NCBI GenBank assembly: GCA_963573385.1
Contig: CAUYLG010021734.1
Coordinates: forward strand, 124,001-188,000
Length of the DNA stretch: 64,000 nt
From: Cacajao melanocephalus
Taxonomy: Eukaryota; Chordata; Mammalia; Primates; Pitheciidae
Reading direction: 5' to 3'
Shown: in pieces, positions 30,397 through 43,690 of the stretch
Layout of the letters: each line of letters opens with the position of its first letter
Position numbering within the stretch: the first letter of the stretch is position 1
Notes under the pieces: generated by a model
Told to the model about the DNA's origin: nothing
Seen by the model: only the letters and a program-made list of their open reading frames with translations
Database searches by the model: none
Program-made: the position numbers and the translations under genes

Positions 30397-33300
30397 ACCC
30401 TCTCTCAGTGGCTATGGGTTACAACAGAAAACCTAAAACATAGACTTGGACCCCAAGTCCACACTTCACAAAAATCATGACATGAGTGGTGGACTAGTTT
30501 CTGTTCAGCCACACAGAAGCTCATTCAAGCCCTTCAAGATAAAGATCCTACCTTCAACTCCACACCTCCTCCAGCACCAGGCGGAGATGCTCCTGATTCC
30601 ACTTAGAATCCTCCCGCCCACACAGGCAGGAAGCTCAGGGCACTCAGTGCCTGTTCTCTCGCCCACTGCACACTCACAGACCCCTGCAAAGACAGCTCCT
30701 TTGTTCCCCCAATCCTGAGCATCTGGCAAGGGCTAAGGTCTCAGAGGGGGCTTTTTAAACAGTTACAAACTACCAGCTTCCCACCGCCCCTACCTCATCC
30801 ATCAGAAAACAGAGCCACCACCTTCCAGGATAGTTAGTTCATCAAGCCTTTTCCCGCCATGGAACTAAAGCTGCACACAGTAGTTAGAGATAAACAATGT
30901 CTAAGCCAAACCAGCTTGAGGGCACATATGGGGGTGGGGGAGGGCAGAGGGACACTGGCCTGGGACCTAAACCACCATTCAGACCTCGTCTTTACAAAAT
31001 AATATACTCCACATTCCAAATGCCTGGCAAAGTTTTGCAGTACAACTCATTCATGAGTGGAAGGCCTTGTATACGGTGCTCGGCAAACAGTACTGAGCAA
31101 GTGTAGACATCCCTCACGAAAGGCATCGATTTCACCAGACGCAAATATTCCTTCCATGCAAAGCTCCAAATGTGGAACGCCCTTCTCTGAGTTCCTAGCA
31201 CTTGTTGCCTGTATTCGTCTTTTGGCAAAAGCCGTGTAGTGTCTCACCACACAGCGTAAGCTGTCGCTCTCGTTTTTTAATGTCAAGGGCTTTCATCTGA
31301 TCCCACAACAAAATCCTAGTTTGTGTCATCTCATATTGCCTAGCGTGAGACTTGTACAAATCAGGGGCACCTTAACTGTGCAGCTGAGGGACACGATGGA
31401 AACTGGCCAGGGAGTGAGGGAGGAAATCTGCAAAGACACATCCAGACCTAACCTAGGTGTGACTTATGACTCAAACCTCTTCCTCAGTCTCCCTCTTCAT
31501 GGGAGTGGCACGTACACAACGTGTTCGATTTCACTTCCTTAATGGTGGTAGATTGGCATGAATAAGAATGGTAGGGAGGAGCACAGGACCCCAAATAATT
31601 TACAAGTCAGCAAAGTGAAGAACTCACCCATACATGCACACACATTCTCTCACAGACACACTTACTCTCAAACTTCACTGTTATTTAGTTGGTTTATTCA
31701 TTCCAGATAGAACCAGGGACCACTTTGGTCATCCAAAACTATTTTATAAATCTCTTTATAAAATTCCTGCACCTCCCAGGGCCAGCACTACAGCAAGGCA
31801 AGACTGGTGTCCAGGGTACAAAATGTAAACAGGTGTACCCTCTCACAGGCGCTATCCTGAGAGAAAACCTCTTTTGTCTCTGTATCCCTCACTCTGGTCC
31901 CAGATGTCACCACTGCTGCCACTGCGACTGCCACCACCATTACCTCCTTCTCCTCCTTTCCCCTCTTCCCCCAAGAGAACTATGAGCCAAACCACTCAGA
32001 TGCCAACTGGGGTCAAACCCGCATGGGAGATGGATTTTTAGGAATATCTTCTCCAGGGGCCTCCCACTAGCTGTGAGGCTGGAGAATCAAAAATTATAAA
32101 CAAAGCATGAGCCCTAACCCACAAGTGGTTTCTCAACTGTTTGGGGAGAGAGATCAATGAGGAGTAAACAAGGTCCTCTGAACCTACTGATAAACAGTAC
32201 AGAGAAACATCATCACTGACCAAATAACCCAGCAATGGATGGGCACAAAAGCAACTTGGAAGCCAGAGTCCTCAGTAAGGGAGATTTGGGAAGCTTCACG
32301 GAAGATCAAGTGTCTGCCAGTTAAGGAGAAACCATGAAGAGCATGGCCTCAGCAGGTTAACATCTGCTCCAGCTGGAGTTCACCATGCATGCACACCAAA
32401 CGCAGATGCCAAAAACCGAAACACACACCAGAACACACCCAACTCCCAAACCACTGAGAAAGTATTTTAATTTTGCTTTGATCATTCCAACAGCGCTTCT
32501 GAGTGCCCAGCATTTCATCAGCATCATAGAAGAAGACATCAATCACTGGCCATGGCAGGAGGCAACTCTTGCTGGGCTATTGGTCTGCTCAGATTCTGGA
32601 TGAGGGAAAGCCTACTTTAGTTGAAAAGAATGATTTAAATGAATTTAAATTCATTCCACATAATCGAGTTACATCAGTGTTTCTCATAAGCACTTATGAA
32701 TAATTCACTTTGGTAAAGCGAAAGCCAGACCAGAGAAAGTCACTTCAAAGATATAAGACTTAACATCAATCCTGCCTGAATTTCCTGCTCTCAACTCCTT
32801 CCCTAGCCACTTTCTTTCTTTCTGCCCTATCACTGAGATGCTTCGCCAGCCTGCTGTCCTGCACCTGCTACCCCTTAGTAAGCTCTCTGGGACTTGCAAA
32901 TTGCAGCCACCTCCTAATGTCCACAGCCTCCTCTTCTAGGTCCAGTCTTGTACCCTATGGGTAGGGCCCATCCTAAAGAGGCTGACTGCTTGATAACATT
33001 CCACCTCTAGAACATGTCTTCAGTCTCTAGTAGTATTTACTGAAAGCCAAGGCACACAGATCTATCCGAGGTTCCCCAACAACCTCATCTTAAACACCGA
33101 ATCTCAGAGCTGGAAGGAAATTCAGTAGAACAGGCCAGATCGTGATTTCTGCAATAAACAATAGTGCTTAAGTGTACACAGTTTTCAGGCAAATTCTCTC
33201 TGATCATGAAGCCAGGCTGCTCCCTATACTTCTTGCCATTTGATTATCCAGGCCACCTGCCTCTCCAGCCCAGCTTCATAATGGTAAGGCACTGATGAGT

Positions 33301-35450
33301 TTACATTTATTTAGATACACTGGAGTAATTTTGCGACTGGAGTTACAGGAGGCTGAAGAGCTGGCATATGAAAGTCCATGCCTCATGCTTTTCAACTGCA
33401 CTATGTATAAGCAAGCTCGCTTCCAAAAACAGAATCTGAACTAGCTCATAATAAACCATTCACCCTTTATTTTTTGCTGAAGGGGTCAGAGCATCATCCC
33501 AATTACCATTTCTCTCTAATGACCACTTACTCCCTTCTTACACATTTTCATCAGCTCTTTTATTCTATACTCTGAGTACTTCCAAGAATTAGGACAGCAC
33601 TACTGCCCAGCAAGACAGAGTTGGGGTTACCCAAAGAAGCAACAGAAACTTTCTAGTGGGACCAAGTCAAGTCAAGGGTCTGAAGTCCCCCCGACCCCAA
33701 AGCATTGAACATGAACTTCAGGGAGCCTGTGTCTGAGGCCTAAGCAACTGGCCCTGCATCGCAATGGGCAGAAGACTCAGGAGGAAGGACAGCCGTCAGC
33801 ACTGCACGGCCACAAATAAACCTCAAAGCAAATTCATCCTGCAAAACAAATGTCTCTCAAAATGGCAGTCTGTTAGGTCAGGTTTGGCTGTTTCATTAAT
33901 TGCGTATCAATAGAAATGGCTTTGCTAGGCACACCCAGAAGTTCATCCCTCCTCATCACCCACCTCTGGCATCCAATGACTTTTCCAAGGAGGAATTTTT
34001 CTTTCCCCCTCAGCAAACAAGAAATATTTGTTGAGCTAAAGCAGCATTCTTCTGAGAAAATTATACATTCTCAGAATTCCATTCATAAGCAACAACTGGT
34101 CACAAAAGAATGGCCAGGGATGAGGTGGGGGGTGGAAGTGGAGGGAAAGGAGAGCCAATGGATGGTGCTGCCTGGACAGTGCCTGAAGAGAGTTAGAACC
34201 AGATGCACACTTCTGCATTCAGCTGCTGTCTTTCCTTGCGAGTGGAAGAACACACTCAGTACATTCTCTGCAACCTCGCTTAAAACCTGTTCTAAAGCTT
34301 CTTTGACACAGTTATTCAAAAGCTTCTAAAAGTAGTATCAACGTATTACAAAATAATCCAATCATTTCAAATTCACTGAGGAAGAGAACAAAAATACATC
34401 CCTACATCCTATCTGAAGGATAGTCTAAGCACTTAATAATATCATCTACTTAGCAAAGCAGAAGGGGCCATTCAGAGGTCAAGAAATAGGAACGGAAACA
34501 TTGTACTAGGTTACCACCCCCAGGAACAAAGCTGGTCTTTTCTAGGACCTAAGGATCTGACTAGTTTCCATTTGTCTGTGTATTACAACTAATACCTCTG
34601 GGGGAAGAAAAAAAAATCCTAATTCAAACACCAAGGCTGCCCAGGAAGTATTTCTAATAATATCAACCTTCGTCTTTCCTTTTTTGTACTATAGGCTCTT
34701 TGCCTCCTGATCTTCTTTAATTTTGTTCCCCCTTTTTACTACTAAGCCCAATTCCTGGTCTCAGCAGCTGCTAAAACCCATCCAAGCACTTTGCATCTAT
34801 CCGGAAATCCAGAATGGCAGCCTGGGTTCACAGATCTGCTGCCAAGGGCAGATGTATGCGCACTGCAGCTGGGGCCTCCTCCCCAGGGGCCCCATGGCGA
34901 CAAGTAGCTCAGGGCCGGCTGGCCAGCCTCAGTCACACGGGCTGCCCTCAGCACCAGCTTCTGCGTGAAAGTGGCTAAGCTCCACAGGCCACCCTACATA
35001 AGCCCCAGGAATGGCAACCTCACTGACTTCATCCAGGTGCCTTCATTAGGACTTGGAAAAACAAATTAGACACAGTGGGCACAGCTTCTCTAAACAAGGC
35101 CATGAGTATCCAGCACCTGACGGTCCCTACATACCCTGCCTCTGTTCCCATTCCACGTGGATTCTGTAAAAAATGGCAGAAAGAAAGAAGAGAGGACAGG
35201 GTGCTTGTTTATGACCAAGGCAGAGAAACAAAAAGCAACTTCTGTTCAACAATGAGATGAAACAGAAGTCCGGCTTCGGGGAGAGGCCTGGCATTCCTGC
35301 ACAACATTTTCCCACCCACCTGATCCCCTTGAGCAGAAGGAAGATCTAAGGGAGGACAGAGAGCCAGTGTTTGTTTCCTGTAATGGGGGTGAGAGGAGGA
35401 AAATGAAACAAAACAGGAGAGGAGGCTGGGTGGGAGAATAAAGTGGTATG

Positions 35451-35506
35451 CACATACACAAACGCACACACATACACACACACGTGCATGCACACACACA
35501 CATACT
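35451..35506 (+). repeat. (CA)n-rich microsatellite
   Basis: Interrupted CA repeat with ACACACACGTGCATGCACAC in the middle. It opens long artefactual antisense frames (about 170-200 codons) around it. Confidence 0.93.
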
Positions 35507-36099
35507 GCCCGAGTTACCAAAGAAAAGAATAAGCAGGCACGTGCTTCGTCCTGGAGCAGATGGTTGGCTACTGATGTGAGACCTGCAGTTGTCACAAAAA
35601 TGTACATCTTTGTTATGTTTACCAATAACTGCACCCACTCTAACCACTTCCATGTTCTCCACGCACACACGCAGAGGCATTTCAAAAGGATAGTATTTGA
35701 TGTCTGTGTCACAAAAGAATCTGTGGATATTTCTTAAATTCGCCCAAATACCAAACTTGCAAACAGAATAAACTGTTTGAGAACCAAATAAATAGAGTTT
35801 ACACATAACTATAGGGACTCCACTGGCACCCAGATACACACATATGTACTTGAATGTTCTTTAAAGATAGGGTTTATCTGAACAGACACAAGAACTTGAA
35901 TAATATGGATCAAATTGGCAAGAACCACACCTACATTATGGCCTGCTATTTATGATAACTGAAATTTTACAATTTAGAAAAGCAATACAGAAGGACCATT
36001 TAAGATATAGTAGTGAACATACACAGTCGAGCTTAAGGCTCAGAATTTTAGATGGTCTCAGAAAGCAACTCTTAGTTTAATTAAAAAAAAAAAAATAGC

Positions 36100-36240
36100 A
36101 GCAGCTGCCACCATTTACCAAAACCCTGCTATGTGCTTGGAAGCCCATTAGATGCTTTCCAAATACTGTCCTATTCCTCTCTGTCTCACTGAAGGAAGGT
36201 GACAGCTGTCCTAGTACTGGATACCTGAGGCAAACAGATG
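36100..36240 (-). mobile_element. MIR fragment
   Basis: CCCTGCTATGTGCTTGGAAG and CCAAATACTGTCCTATTCC match the antisense MIR tail (TATGTGCCAGGCACTGT...). Confidence 0.6.
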
Positions 36241-38556
36241 GCACTATCTTAATTCATCAATGGTTCTCAAACCTTTGCATATGATACCACTTGTCCGCAC
36301 AGGAATGTGGTTTAAAAGAAATGCATCCCATTCTGTACAAAATGATGTATTCTTGCAGATCTCACTGTTAATACACCATGGGGAAAGACAACAGAGGAAA
36401 GCTGCACATCCAGGCGTGGGGCCACCTAAACATCCTGAGGACCAGTCACACTGAGGGTGAGGGCAGGCACAGGATGGTAGCTTCTGCCCCCACGGACTCC
36501 ACAATATCGTGAGGAACAGATCCTCAGGGATATCAGGGATGAGGGCCTGGCCAGCCCCATGACACCCTGAAAACCTAAGAACAGTGGCCAAGCTGACCCT
36601 GCAGGAGAAACGATCTAACCTGGACGGTCACCCTTCCCTGCCTAAGACTCACCCTTTCCACCAGCCCCAGAAGTCCTTATCGCTCCTTGACTTGAAAAGA
36701 CAACTGTCCCCTAAAAGCCCTCACACCTCCTACCAAGCTCCAAGGACTCTTCTTTCTTCTGCCTACTCCTGCAATGCAGTTCAAACGGTTACCAGGGCTC
36801 TGCAGTGAGCTACTTTTCCAAAGGCAGAAAAGCAAGGCTATGTGCAATCAGACGAAATTCCAGCTCTCATTATAACATCCAGCTCAAAGCCATAAGGTAG
36901 CCGGTGGCAGGTACAGACTAGAACCCAGAATGGTCTAGATTTTGGGTTTCTACTTGGGGCTCCTTCTTCCACATAAAAGATCTCTGATTCCCAAGTTATT
37001 CATGGTGATCAGTGTGCCACTTGATGAACTATGAACATTTTAAATGCTGCATACCTTGCCTGCATATACTAGGATCAAAGAGGAAAGACAGAGAGACCAA
37101 GCCACACGAGCACACAGGCAGAGGAGAAAGAAGCCTTCTCAGCGCAGACCATGGAAACCCCTCGGTAACTTACTCAATTTCAGAATTTGAGGAAATAGCA
37201 GAGGTAGTCCGATGCAAGCCCCCAGAGTTCAAAGGAAGGAAATGGAAGGACAGGGCAGACAGGTGACGTGGCAACGTCCCTAGGAAAGGCACTGCTGGAC
37301 CCAGCTGTCCCTGCCCCCATCAGCCTCGCATGCCCAAGTCCCACAAACCCCCAGGGCTGCCACACTGGCTGCTGAGCCATGGGCACTGGTTTGGAGGTGA
37401 ACTTCTTCAAGGAAGGCAGCTTCTTATCCCCCAGAAGTTCTGCCGATTGTCTGTGCACTTTGTTTTTTACTTAAAATGTGATTTAAACAGTCTGCTCTAC
37501 TTAATACTGCCTGTGCCACAGACAGAAAAATCCCATCTTCCACCCACCAGCCTCCCTGGAACAAACACCTTGGCTGTCTCTCGCTACCTCCAAGTCAGGG
37601 ACATTCCAACTAGGATGGTGCTCAGAGACCCCACCTTTTATAGCCAGAGTCCCTGATTCACACCATATGCCCAAAGGAGGCGTGTTTCTAAGTGATGCTT
37701 CCAACTCTACCACCAGCCAAACTTAACTTTTGAACCACCCTATACACGCAAGTTGAGCAAGGCAATTCAGGACAAGATTAACCACGGGCCCACACGCTCC
37801 ACGTCATCCCCACTCTGCAGAGAATGTCACACTGGCATACACATGAGGAAAGCAAGACAGAGGTATTAACGCAACAAAGAGAGGCTTTTCAAGCACAGGA
37901 AGAAACCAGAACGACTGTACAAATAGGTTTAACTGGTGAGATCTGAAGGGGCTCCAGATATTTTCCGTAGAGTCATTCTGAAAGCTTTTTGGTCTCTTAG
38001 ATGAGATCCCTATTAAAAACTTCTGACAGGGGCCCAGGATAGTGACACCATCATTACATGACAATTAGCCAAGAGCAAAGTCTTTGAGGTACAAGGCTCA
38101 AGCCCCAAGAAATGAGGTGGGCTAAGCCAGGTCCCTGGAAACCTGCACACAAACTGCGTCACCATCTCAGCAGCAAGGGTCGGCAATCAGGCACAACAGA
38201 ATGTGAGCTCCACGCCTGACTATAAAAGGCATAGCAATGAGGCCTGGGGGCATGTGACCCCCTTCTAAATAAAGATCACCCCCACACTGGGAGCAGCTGA
38301 CCAAAGCAGAGGCCTTCCAGGGCAACCAAGACAAGTTCCTACCAACAGCACAAAGCCAGATCCCTTCTCCTGGCTGCCTTCTCCTCTGGTGTCCACAGGC
38401 CCCTCCCAAGAGTCCACTTGAAAATGCAGGCCTGTGTCATGATCTTCTCAGCAGTCTGGGGAGCAATGGCCTGCTGAGCCTGGCAGCAGACCACACAGCA
38501 CTTAACAGAAGCATCTTAGGTCTTCACAGGTAGCTTAAGTTTAAAAAAAAAGTTAG
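36241..38556. other. unassigned intronic sequence
   Basis: Apart from a possible MER5-like scrap near 36256-36320 (TGGTTCTCAAACCTTTGCAT), nothing was recognised. Confidence 0.55.
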
Positions 38557-38690
38557 TCTAGGCGCCGTGGCTCATGCCTGTAATCCCGGCACTTTGGGAG
38601 GCCAAGGCAGGCAGATCACCTGAGGTCAGGAGTTCAAGATCAGCCTGACCAACAGGGAGAAAGCCCGTCTCTATTAAAAAAAAAAAAAGT
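38557..38690 (+). mobile_element. Alu left arm only
   Basis: Sense Alu that stops after CCCGTCTCTATTAAAAAAAA. The right arm is absent. Confidence 0.9.
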
Positions 38691-38828
38691 TAAGATGAAA
38701 TACGGCACCTCACATGAATGGAGTGTCACTACAAAGAATATGTGCCCCTCTTCTCCCCATCCAGCAGGTAACTTACACATTCTTTATTACTATTTTCGTT
38801 TCTCAAAGCCAGCTATAAAACTTAAAGT

Positions 38829-39124
38829 TATAAATTTTTTTTTTTCAGACAAAATTTCATTCGGTCACCCAGGCTGAAGTACAGGGGCTCAATCACAGTT
38901 CACTGCAACCTCCATCTCCCCCAGGCTCAGATGATCCTCCTAGCTCAGCCTCCCAAGGTACGGGGACTACAGGCACATCAACCAGCTAATTTGAAAAATT
39001 TTTTTATATGAACAGGGTCTCACCGTGTTGCCCAGGCCTGTCTTGAACTCCTGGGCTCAAGCAATCCTCCAGCCTTAGCCTCCCAAAGTGCTAGGATTAC
39101 AGGTGTGAACCACTATGCTCGGCC
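38829..39124 (-). mobile_element. Alu (J-like)
   Basis: Antisense full-length Alu. TTTGAAAAATTTTTTTATATG replaces the usual mid linker, and divergence is high. Confidence 0.92.
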
Positions 39125-39128
39125 TTAA

Positions 39129-39383
<255 letters not shown>

Positions 39384-39398
39384 AAATTTACACATTCT

Positions 39399-40828
39399 CA
39401 AGCATGTCTTCACCTTGACCCAGCAGGTCAGCCATACCAACCTATATATGAAAATGAGGGAAGGAGAGCATCTCTACTCCATGAGCCAACAATGCCCTTG
39501 TGAGGACTGGCTGATAAATAAGAATGTAAGAACCTGTAGAGGGAAAAAATGTAGACTTTTCTTAATACCACCTGCCTTCATTTTAAGTCAGTGAGATGCC
39601 ATCAGTGGGATAACAGTAAAACGTTTTCTTTTTGTCAATAAAAACAGCCATTTACTGCCTTCTCACTCAAAGACTCCAATCTGCCATTTTTCTGGTTTCT
39701 CATTTTGTGGGCAGCAGGAAATGTAACAAACTCCAGGACTGCTGCTCCCAGTCAATGCCCTTTTAACTGAAATAAGGCTGCCCCCCCAGCTAAGCCAGCT
39801 TCCAACACAGCCCGGCCCTGCCTTCCTGGATTTCCTGTCAAAGCCCAGACCTTCTCACACGCACTCAGGGTGATCTGAGTAGACCACAGGCTGTTCACCC
39901 CAATGAGTTAAAAAGTACTTGGAGACTTAGTTGCAGTAAGGTCTTAGGTTTTGTTGGGGGTTTTTTGTGGGAAGGTGGGGGCATCTGCACCTGAAATCAA
40001 ATACCAGAAAGCCTCCATGGCATGCAAACAACAGGCACTTAAGCAAATTCACCAGGAAGTAAGAAAACCACAGGCACTCAGGAAGATTCACCCGTCCCTC
40101 CCAGTGCAGAGCTGGCCTTCAGCAAAACTGCCTTACAAAGTCATGAATGGCCTCACGCGCCAAGCTTCAACCTTTCAGATGATTTCCGTACTTCTCCATC
40201 ATCTTTGGCCTGGAATCATTATGACAATGGCAGGAAAGAAAAGAGCTGCCCACCATAGTGGATCCCCTCTGCCAACTAACAGTTGGAAACGATTTTTGTC
40301 AGTACCCCTCAGCAGCAATGACAGTGACAATGACACAGTCAACGTCTGCATTTCATAATCCTGACACGACTGGCTCACGGAGGACTGCCACGATACCCTA
40401 CTCTCTTCTCAAGGGGAAAATGTATCTTCCTAACAATACATCCTCCACTAAGTAGGTGTAGTGCTTGCCCTTGGGGTTACAGCACACACTGGAGGATACA
40501 CCCAGAATTTACAGTGGGGCAAAAAGTGTCCCGCCAGTGCTCGGAGACAGGTCCCCTGAAATCTGCAGAGCCCTTACATCCTTTAGAGGAAAAGGCAAGG
40601 CTGGAGTTCCACTGGGTGAGCCGTGCCGGCTGGTCAGCATGGGAGAGCACCACTGGGGCCAAGGACGCAACAGGCAGGTGGGAGGGAGTGGCACGTGAAG
40701 TGTGGCACGGTGTCATGGGGCAACTGTTGACCACACAGGAGCTTCACGCTGTGCTACGTGCCTATCCTATAGGGACCTAATACAGGATTTCAGATAGGGG
40801 AGCACATCATCCAAAATGCACAATGGAT
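39399..40828. other. unassigned intronic sequence
   Basis: No repeat or exon recognised. A 135-codon plus-strand frame (39951-40358) lacks any family feature. Confidence 0.55.
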
Positions 40829-41107
40829 GGCCGGGTGCAGTGGCTCACACCTGTAATCCCAGCAAATTGGGAGGCCGAGGCAGATGCATCACCTGAGGTC
40901 AGGAGTTAGAGACCAGCCTGGACAACATGGTGAACCCCGTCTCTACTAAAAATACAAAAATCAGCTGGATGTAGTGGCATGGTCCTGTAACCCCAGCTAC
41001 TCAAAATCACTTGAACCCAGGAGATGGAGGTTGCAATGAACCAAGATCACGCCACTGCACTCCAGCCTGGTCAACAGAGTGAGACTCTCTCTCAAAAATA
41101 AAACAAA
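40829..41107 (+). mobile_element. Alu
   Basis: Sense Alu from GGCCGGGTGCAGTGGCTCA. It lacks the GGAGGCTGAGGCAGGAG box between the CTACTC and AATCACTTGAACC words. Confidence 0.94.
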
Positions 41108-41399
41108 AAGTACCCAGTGGAAAGTTCACCAGTGCTGAGTGGAGCTACAGGGCACAAAGCAGAAGAGAAGCTATGTCACTGCTGGAAGTGGGAGGAGCAG
41201 AGGAGGGCAGCTGAAGCAGCATTTCCATTCCATTCGGGATAGAAAGGGCCTGGTGTCCAACTGGAGACGGAAGTGTCCAAAGGACACCCATGTTCCTGAC
41301 ATAAGAACCAGAGGAACAAGAGGGTAGCCCACTTAAGAGGGAATAGAAAAAAAAACAGGCCAGAAGTGAGGAAACAGGGAAGACCATCAGATGCTGCAG

Positions 41400-41562
41400 T
41401 GAAATGCTCATGGTGGTCTGATATGAATGACAGGTCCTGGGCTCAAAAGGGGTCAGGGCTGGAGATATTTGGAAGCTCAGATGGAGACAGGAGGCAATTA
41501 AGTTACCAGTGGATGAGATAACAACAAGGAAAGTGAAAAGAGCCCAGGAAAGAAATCCAGCC
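41400..41562 (-). mobile_element. L2 relic, antisense
   Basis: GGGGTCAGGGCTGGAGATAT, CAGTGGATGAGATAAC and GAGCCCAGGAAAG match the antisense of the L2 mid-region. The upstream boundary is uncertain. Confidence 0.55.
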
Positions 41563-41910
41563 ATGCTCTCATCTGAATGTTTATGTCCCCTCAAAATTCT
41601 TATGTTGAAACCTATCTCCAATGTGATGAGTTTGGGAGGCGACTGGGTCATGAGGGTGGAACCCTCACAAATGGGATTAGTGCCCTTATAAAAAAGAGGC
41701 CAGGAAAAGACGCCTCACCCATTCCAACATGTGAAGACAGTGAAAAGGTGCTGTCTGTGAACCAGAGTGTGGGCCCTCCCCAGACAGTTCATCCGGTAAG
41801 CACCTTGATCTTGGACTTCCAGCCTCCAGAACTGCGAGCAGCATTTCTGTTGCGTATATGCCACTCAGGGTATGGGATTTTATTACAGCAGCCTGAATGG
41901 ACTAAGTAAG
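41563..41910 (+). mobile_element. solo MaLR-type LTR (MST/MLT1-like)
   Basis: Features are CTGAATGTTTATGTCCCCTC, GGAGGCGACTGGGTCATGAG, TTAGTGCCCTTATAAAAAAG, CACCTTGATCTTGGACTTCC and GCCTGAATGGACTAAG. This is the canonical order of an old MaLR LTR with its TATA-like box (TTATAAAAAA). No internal sequence follows. Confidence 0.82.
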
Positions 41911-42654
41911 TCAGGAGACCACCAACTATTAAAGGTCAGACTGAGGGGAGGGAGACAGAGGAGCAGCAGCTGTGGGGGCAGAAAGACACTCGGAAGAGGG
42001 TGGTGTCAGAAGACAAGGGAAGAGGAATCAACCAGGCCAAACGTCACAGAGGGGCGGCACACAGCTATGATCTTACTGAAAGTAAAGCACTGTACACGGT
42101 TCTTTAAGGGTCAATCGCTCTTTAGGAATGACTCAAAAACGTCTAAAATCCACTCCCAAATCCTAAAAGAACTGAGAAATACAGAAGTGTACAGAGACCC
42201 CACAGGAGGGCCACACCCATAGTGGGGCTAGACTCCACTACGCTGCCAGGCACTGCAAAGTCATGGCATAGGAGTTTACAGGACAGCGCCAGGTAAAAAC
42301 CATGCATCAGCACTACAAAATCGAGTAGGCTCAACGATTTCACACACACCCTTGATGTGTTTCTCCAGATGTTCTCCTTGGTTCTACAGCCAGCCAACAG
42401 AAGATTAACTGAATGGGATTCTTCTGTGCTTCATCTTTTCAAACGGTCATCTGAATGCTTATGTTGAACTCCAGGTAGCCATTCTGCCTGGACTCAGTGC
42501 CCTTCACCGAGCTCCCCAAATGATTCCTAAGGGTTCTGGCTGGAGAGGTGCATGCAGGGCTATGAGCACTGCAGTGACCACTCAGCCAAAAAGATGATGA
42601 GGGGAAGAACTCCAGGTGTTAAAAGAAATGCTCTAAAGAAGCTCTCTTACCAAC
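41911..42654. other. unassigned intronic sequence
   Basis: Nothing recognised between the MaLR LTR and the MER58 element. Confidence 0.55.
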
Positions 42655-42718
42655 ACAGAATGCAAGCCACATCTGCAATTTCAAATTTTCAAGCAGCCAC
42701 ATTAGGAATTAAAAAGAG
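42655..42718 (+). mobile_element. MER58-type hAT DNA transposon, part 1
   Basis: ATGCAAGCCACATCTGCAAT, TTTCAAATTTTCAAGCAGCC and ACATTAGGAATTAAAAAG match one end of MER58. An Alu interrupts it. Confidence 0.7.
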
Positions 42719-43008
<290 letters not shown>

Positions 43009-43013
<5 letters not shown>

Positions 43014-43252
43014 ACAGGTGAAATTTTAGGAACATATTTTAACATATCCAAAATGTTGAAATTACATTTCAATATGTAATAAATACAGAAATTATTAATG
43101 AAATGGTCTACAGGCTTTTTCCAATAGTGCGCCTTGGAAACCTAGTGTTTCCAACTGTGGACAAGCCACAGTTCAAGTACTCAATAAGCCATGTGGCTTA
43201 CTCAGGAAGTGTCCGCTTAGTCAACGAGCAGCTACCACACTGGACAATGCAG
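43009..43252 (+). mobile_element. MER58-type hAT DNA transposon, part 2
   Basis: After the Alu the element resumes with GAAACAGGTGAAATTTTAGG, TTTAACATATCCAAAATGTT, CATTTCAATATGTAATAAAT, AGCCATGTGGCTTACTC and CACACTGGACAATGCAGG. Several small hairpins in this part (43136-43200) come with the element. Confidence 0.72.
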
Positions 43253-43564
43253 GTCTAAACGGAATCTATGCAAACCAAGAGAAAGTTCTGATTCAACTAG
43301 AAAACCTCCAAGAAACATGACCATGCCTGAGTTTTCAGGACAAGGTAAAGGGAAGACAATTTCCCTGAAAGCAGTTATCAATTTTGCGTAAGTGCTCCAT
43401 TGTGAAATCACAACGAACATCAGCAGGGCTGGGATGGTCAAGGAGAAGGCTGCAGGGCGTGGCCTTGGGGAAGCAGGTGACCAACCAATAGGCCTGTCAC
43501 CAGCAGAACCCAACTCCTAACCACCGTTACATTTTCACGGTGCTTCTCCTTTCTCCTTTTCATC

Positions 43565-43690
43565 TTCCAACAACCCTACCAGGAAGGGAGGCTCTACCCC
43601 ATTCCACATATGAAGAAACCGAGGCTCAGGCAATTTAAATAATTTGGTCATTTCTAGTCACCACTCTAAGACTTGGACCCAGAATGCAGG
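43565..43690 (-). mobile_element. MIR fragment
   Basis: CCCCATTCCACATATGAAGA, AACCGAGGCTCAGGCAATTT and TTGGACCCAGAATGCAGG are the antisense MIR core. Confidence 0.7.

Larger units (their letters stand above)
27751..36099. other. 8.3 kb almost free of recognisable transposons
   Basis: I see no Alu, L1 or clear L2 here. Weak old-repeat flavour at 32050-32340 and 33100-33300 could not be assigned. It contains the 10-bp hairpin at 28227, the AAAGCGCT cluster, the 52-bp tandem duplication and the CA microsatellite. Open frames have no domain signatures. Confidence 0.55.

Noticed and set aside
33060..33300. additional MIR or L3-type repeat (AATCTCAGAGCTGGAAGG)
   Set aside because: Only one short phrase resembles the family, which is too little to call.
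35209..35839. Two overlapping minus-strand frames of 167 and 197 codons
   Set aside because: They are held open by the CA microsatellite (Cys-Val and similar runs). Two frames open at once over a simple repeat indicates low complexity, not coding.
43136..43200. three consecutive small hairpins as a regulatory RNA structure
   Set aside because: They lie inside a MER58-type transposon, whose palindromic words explain them.
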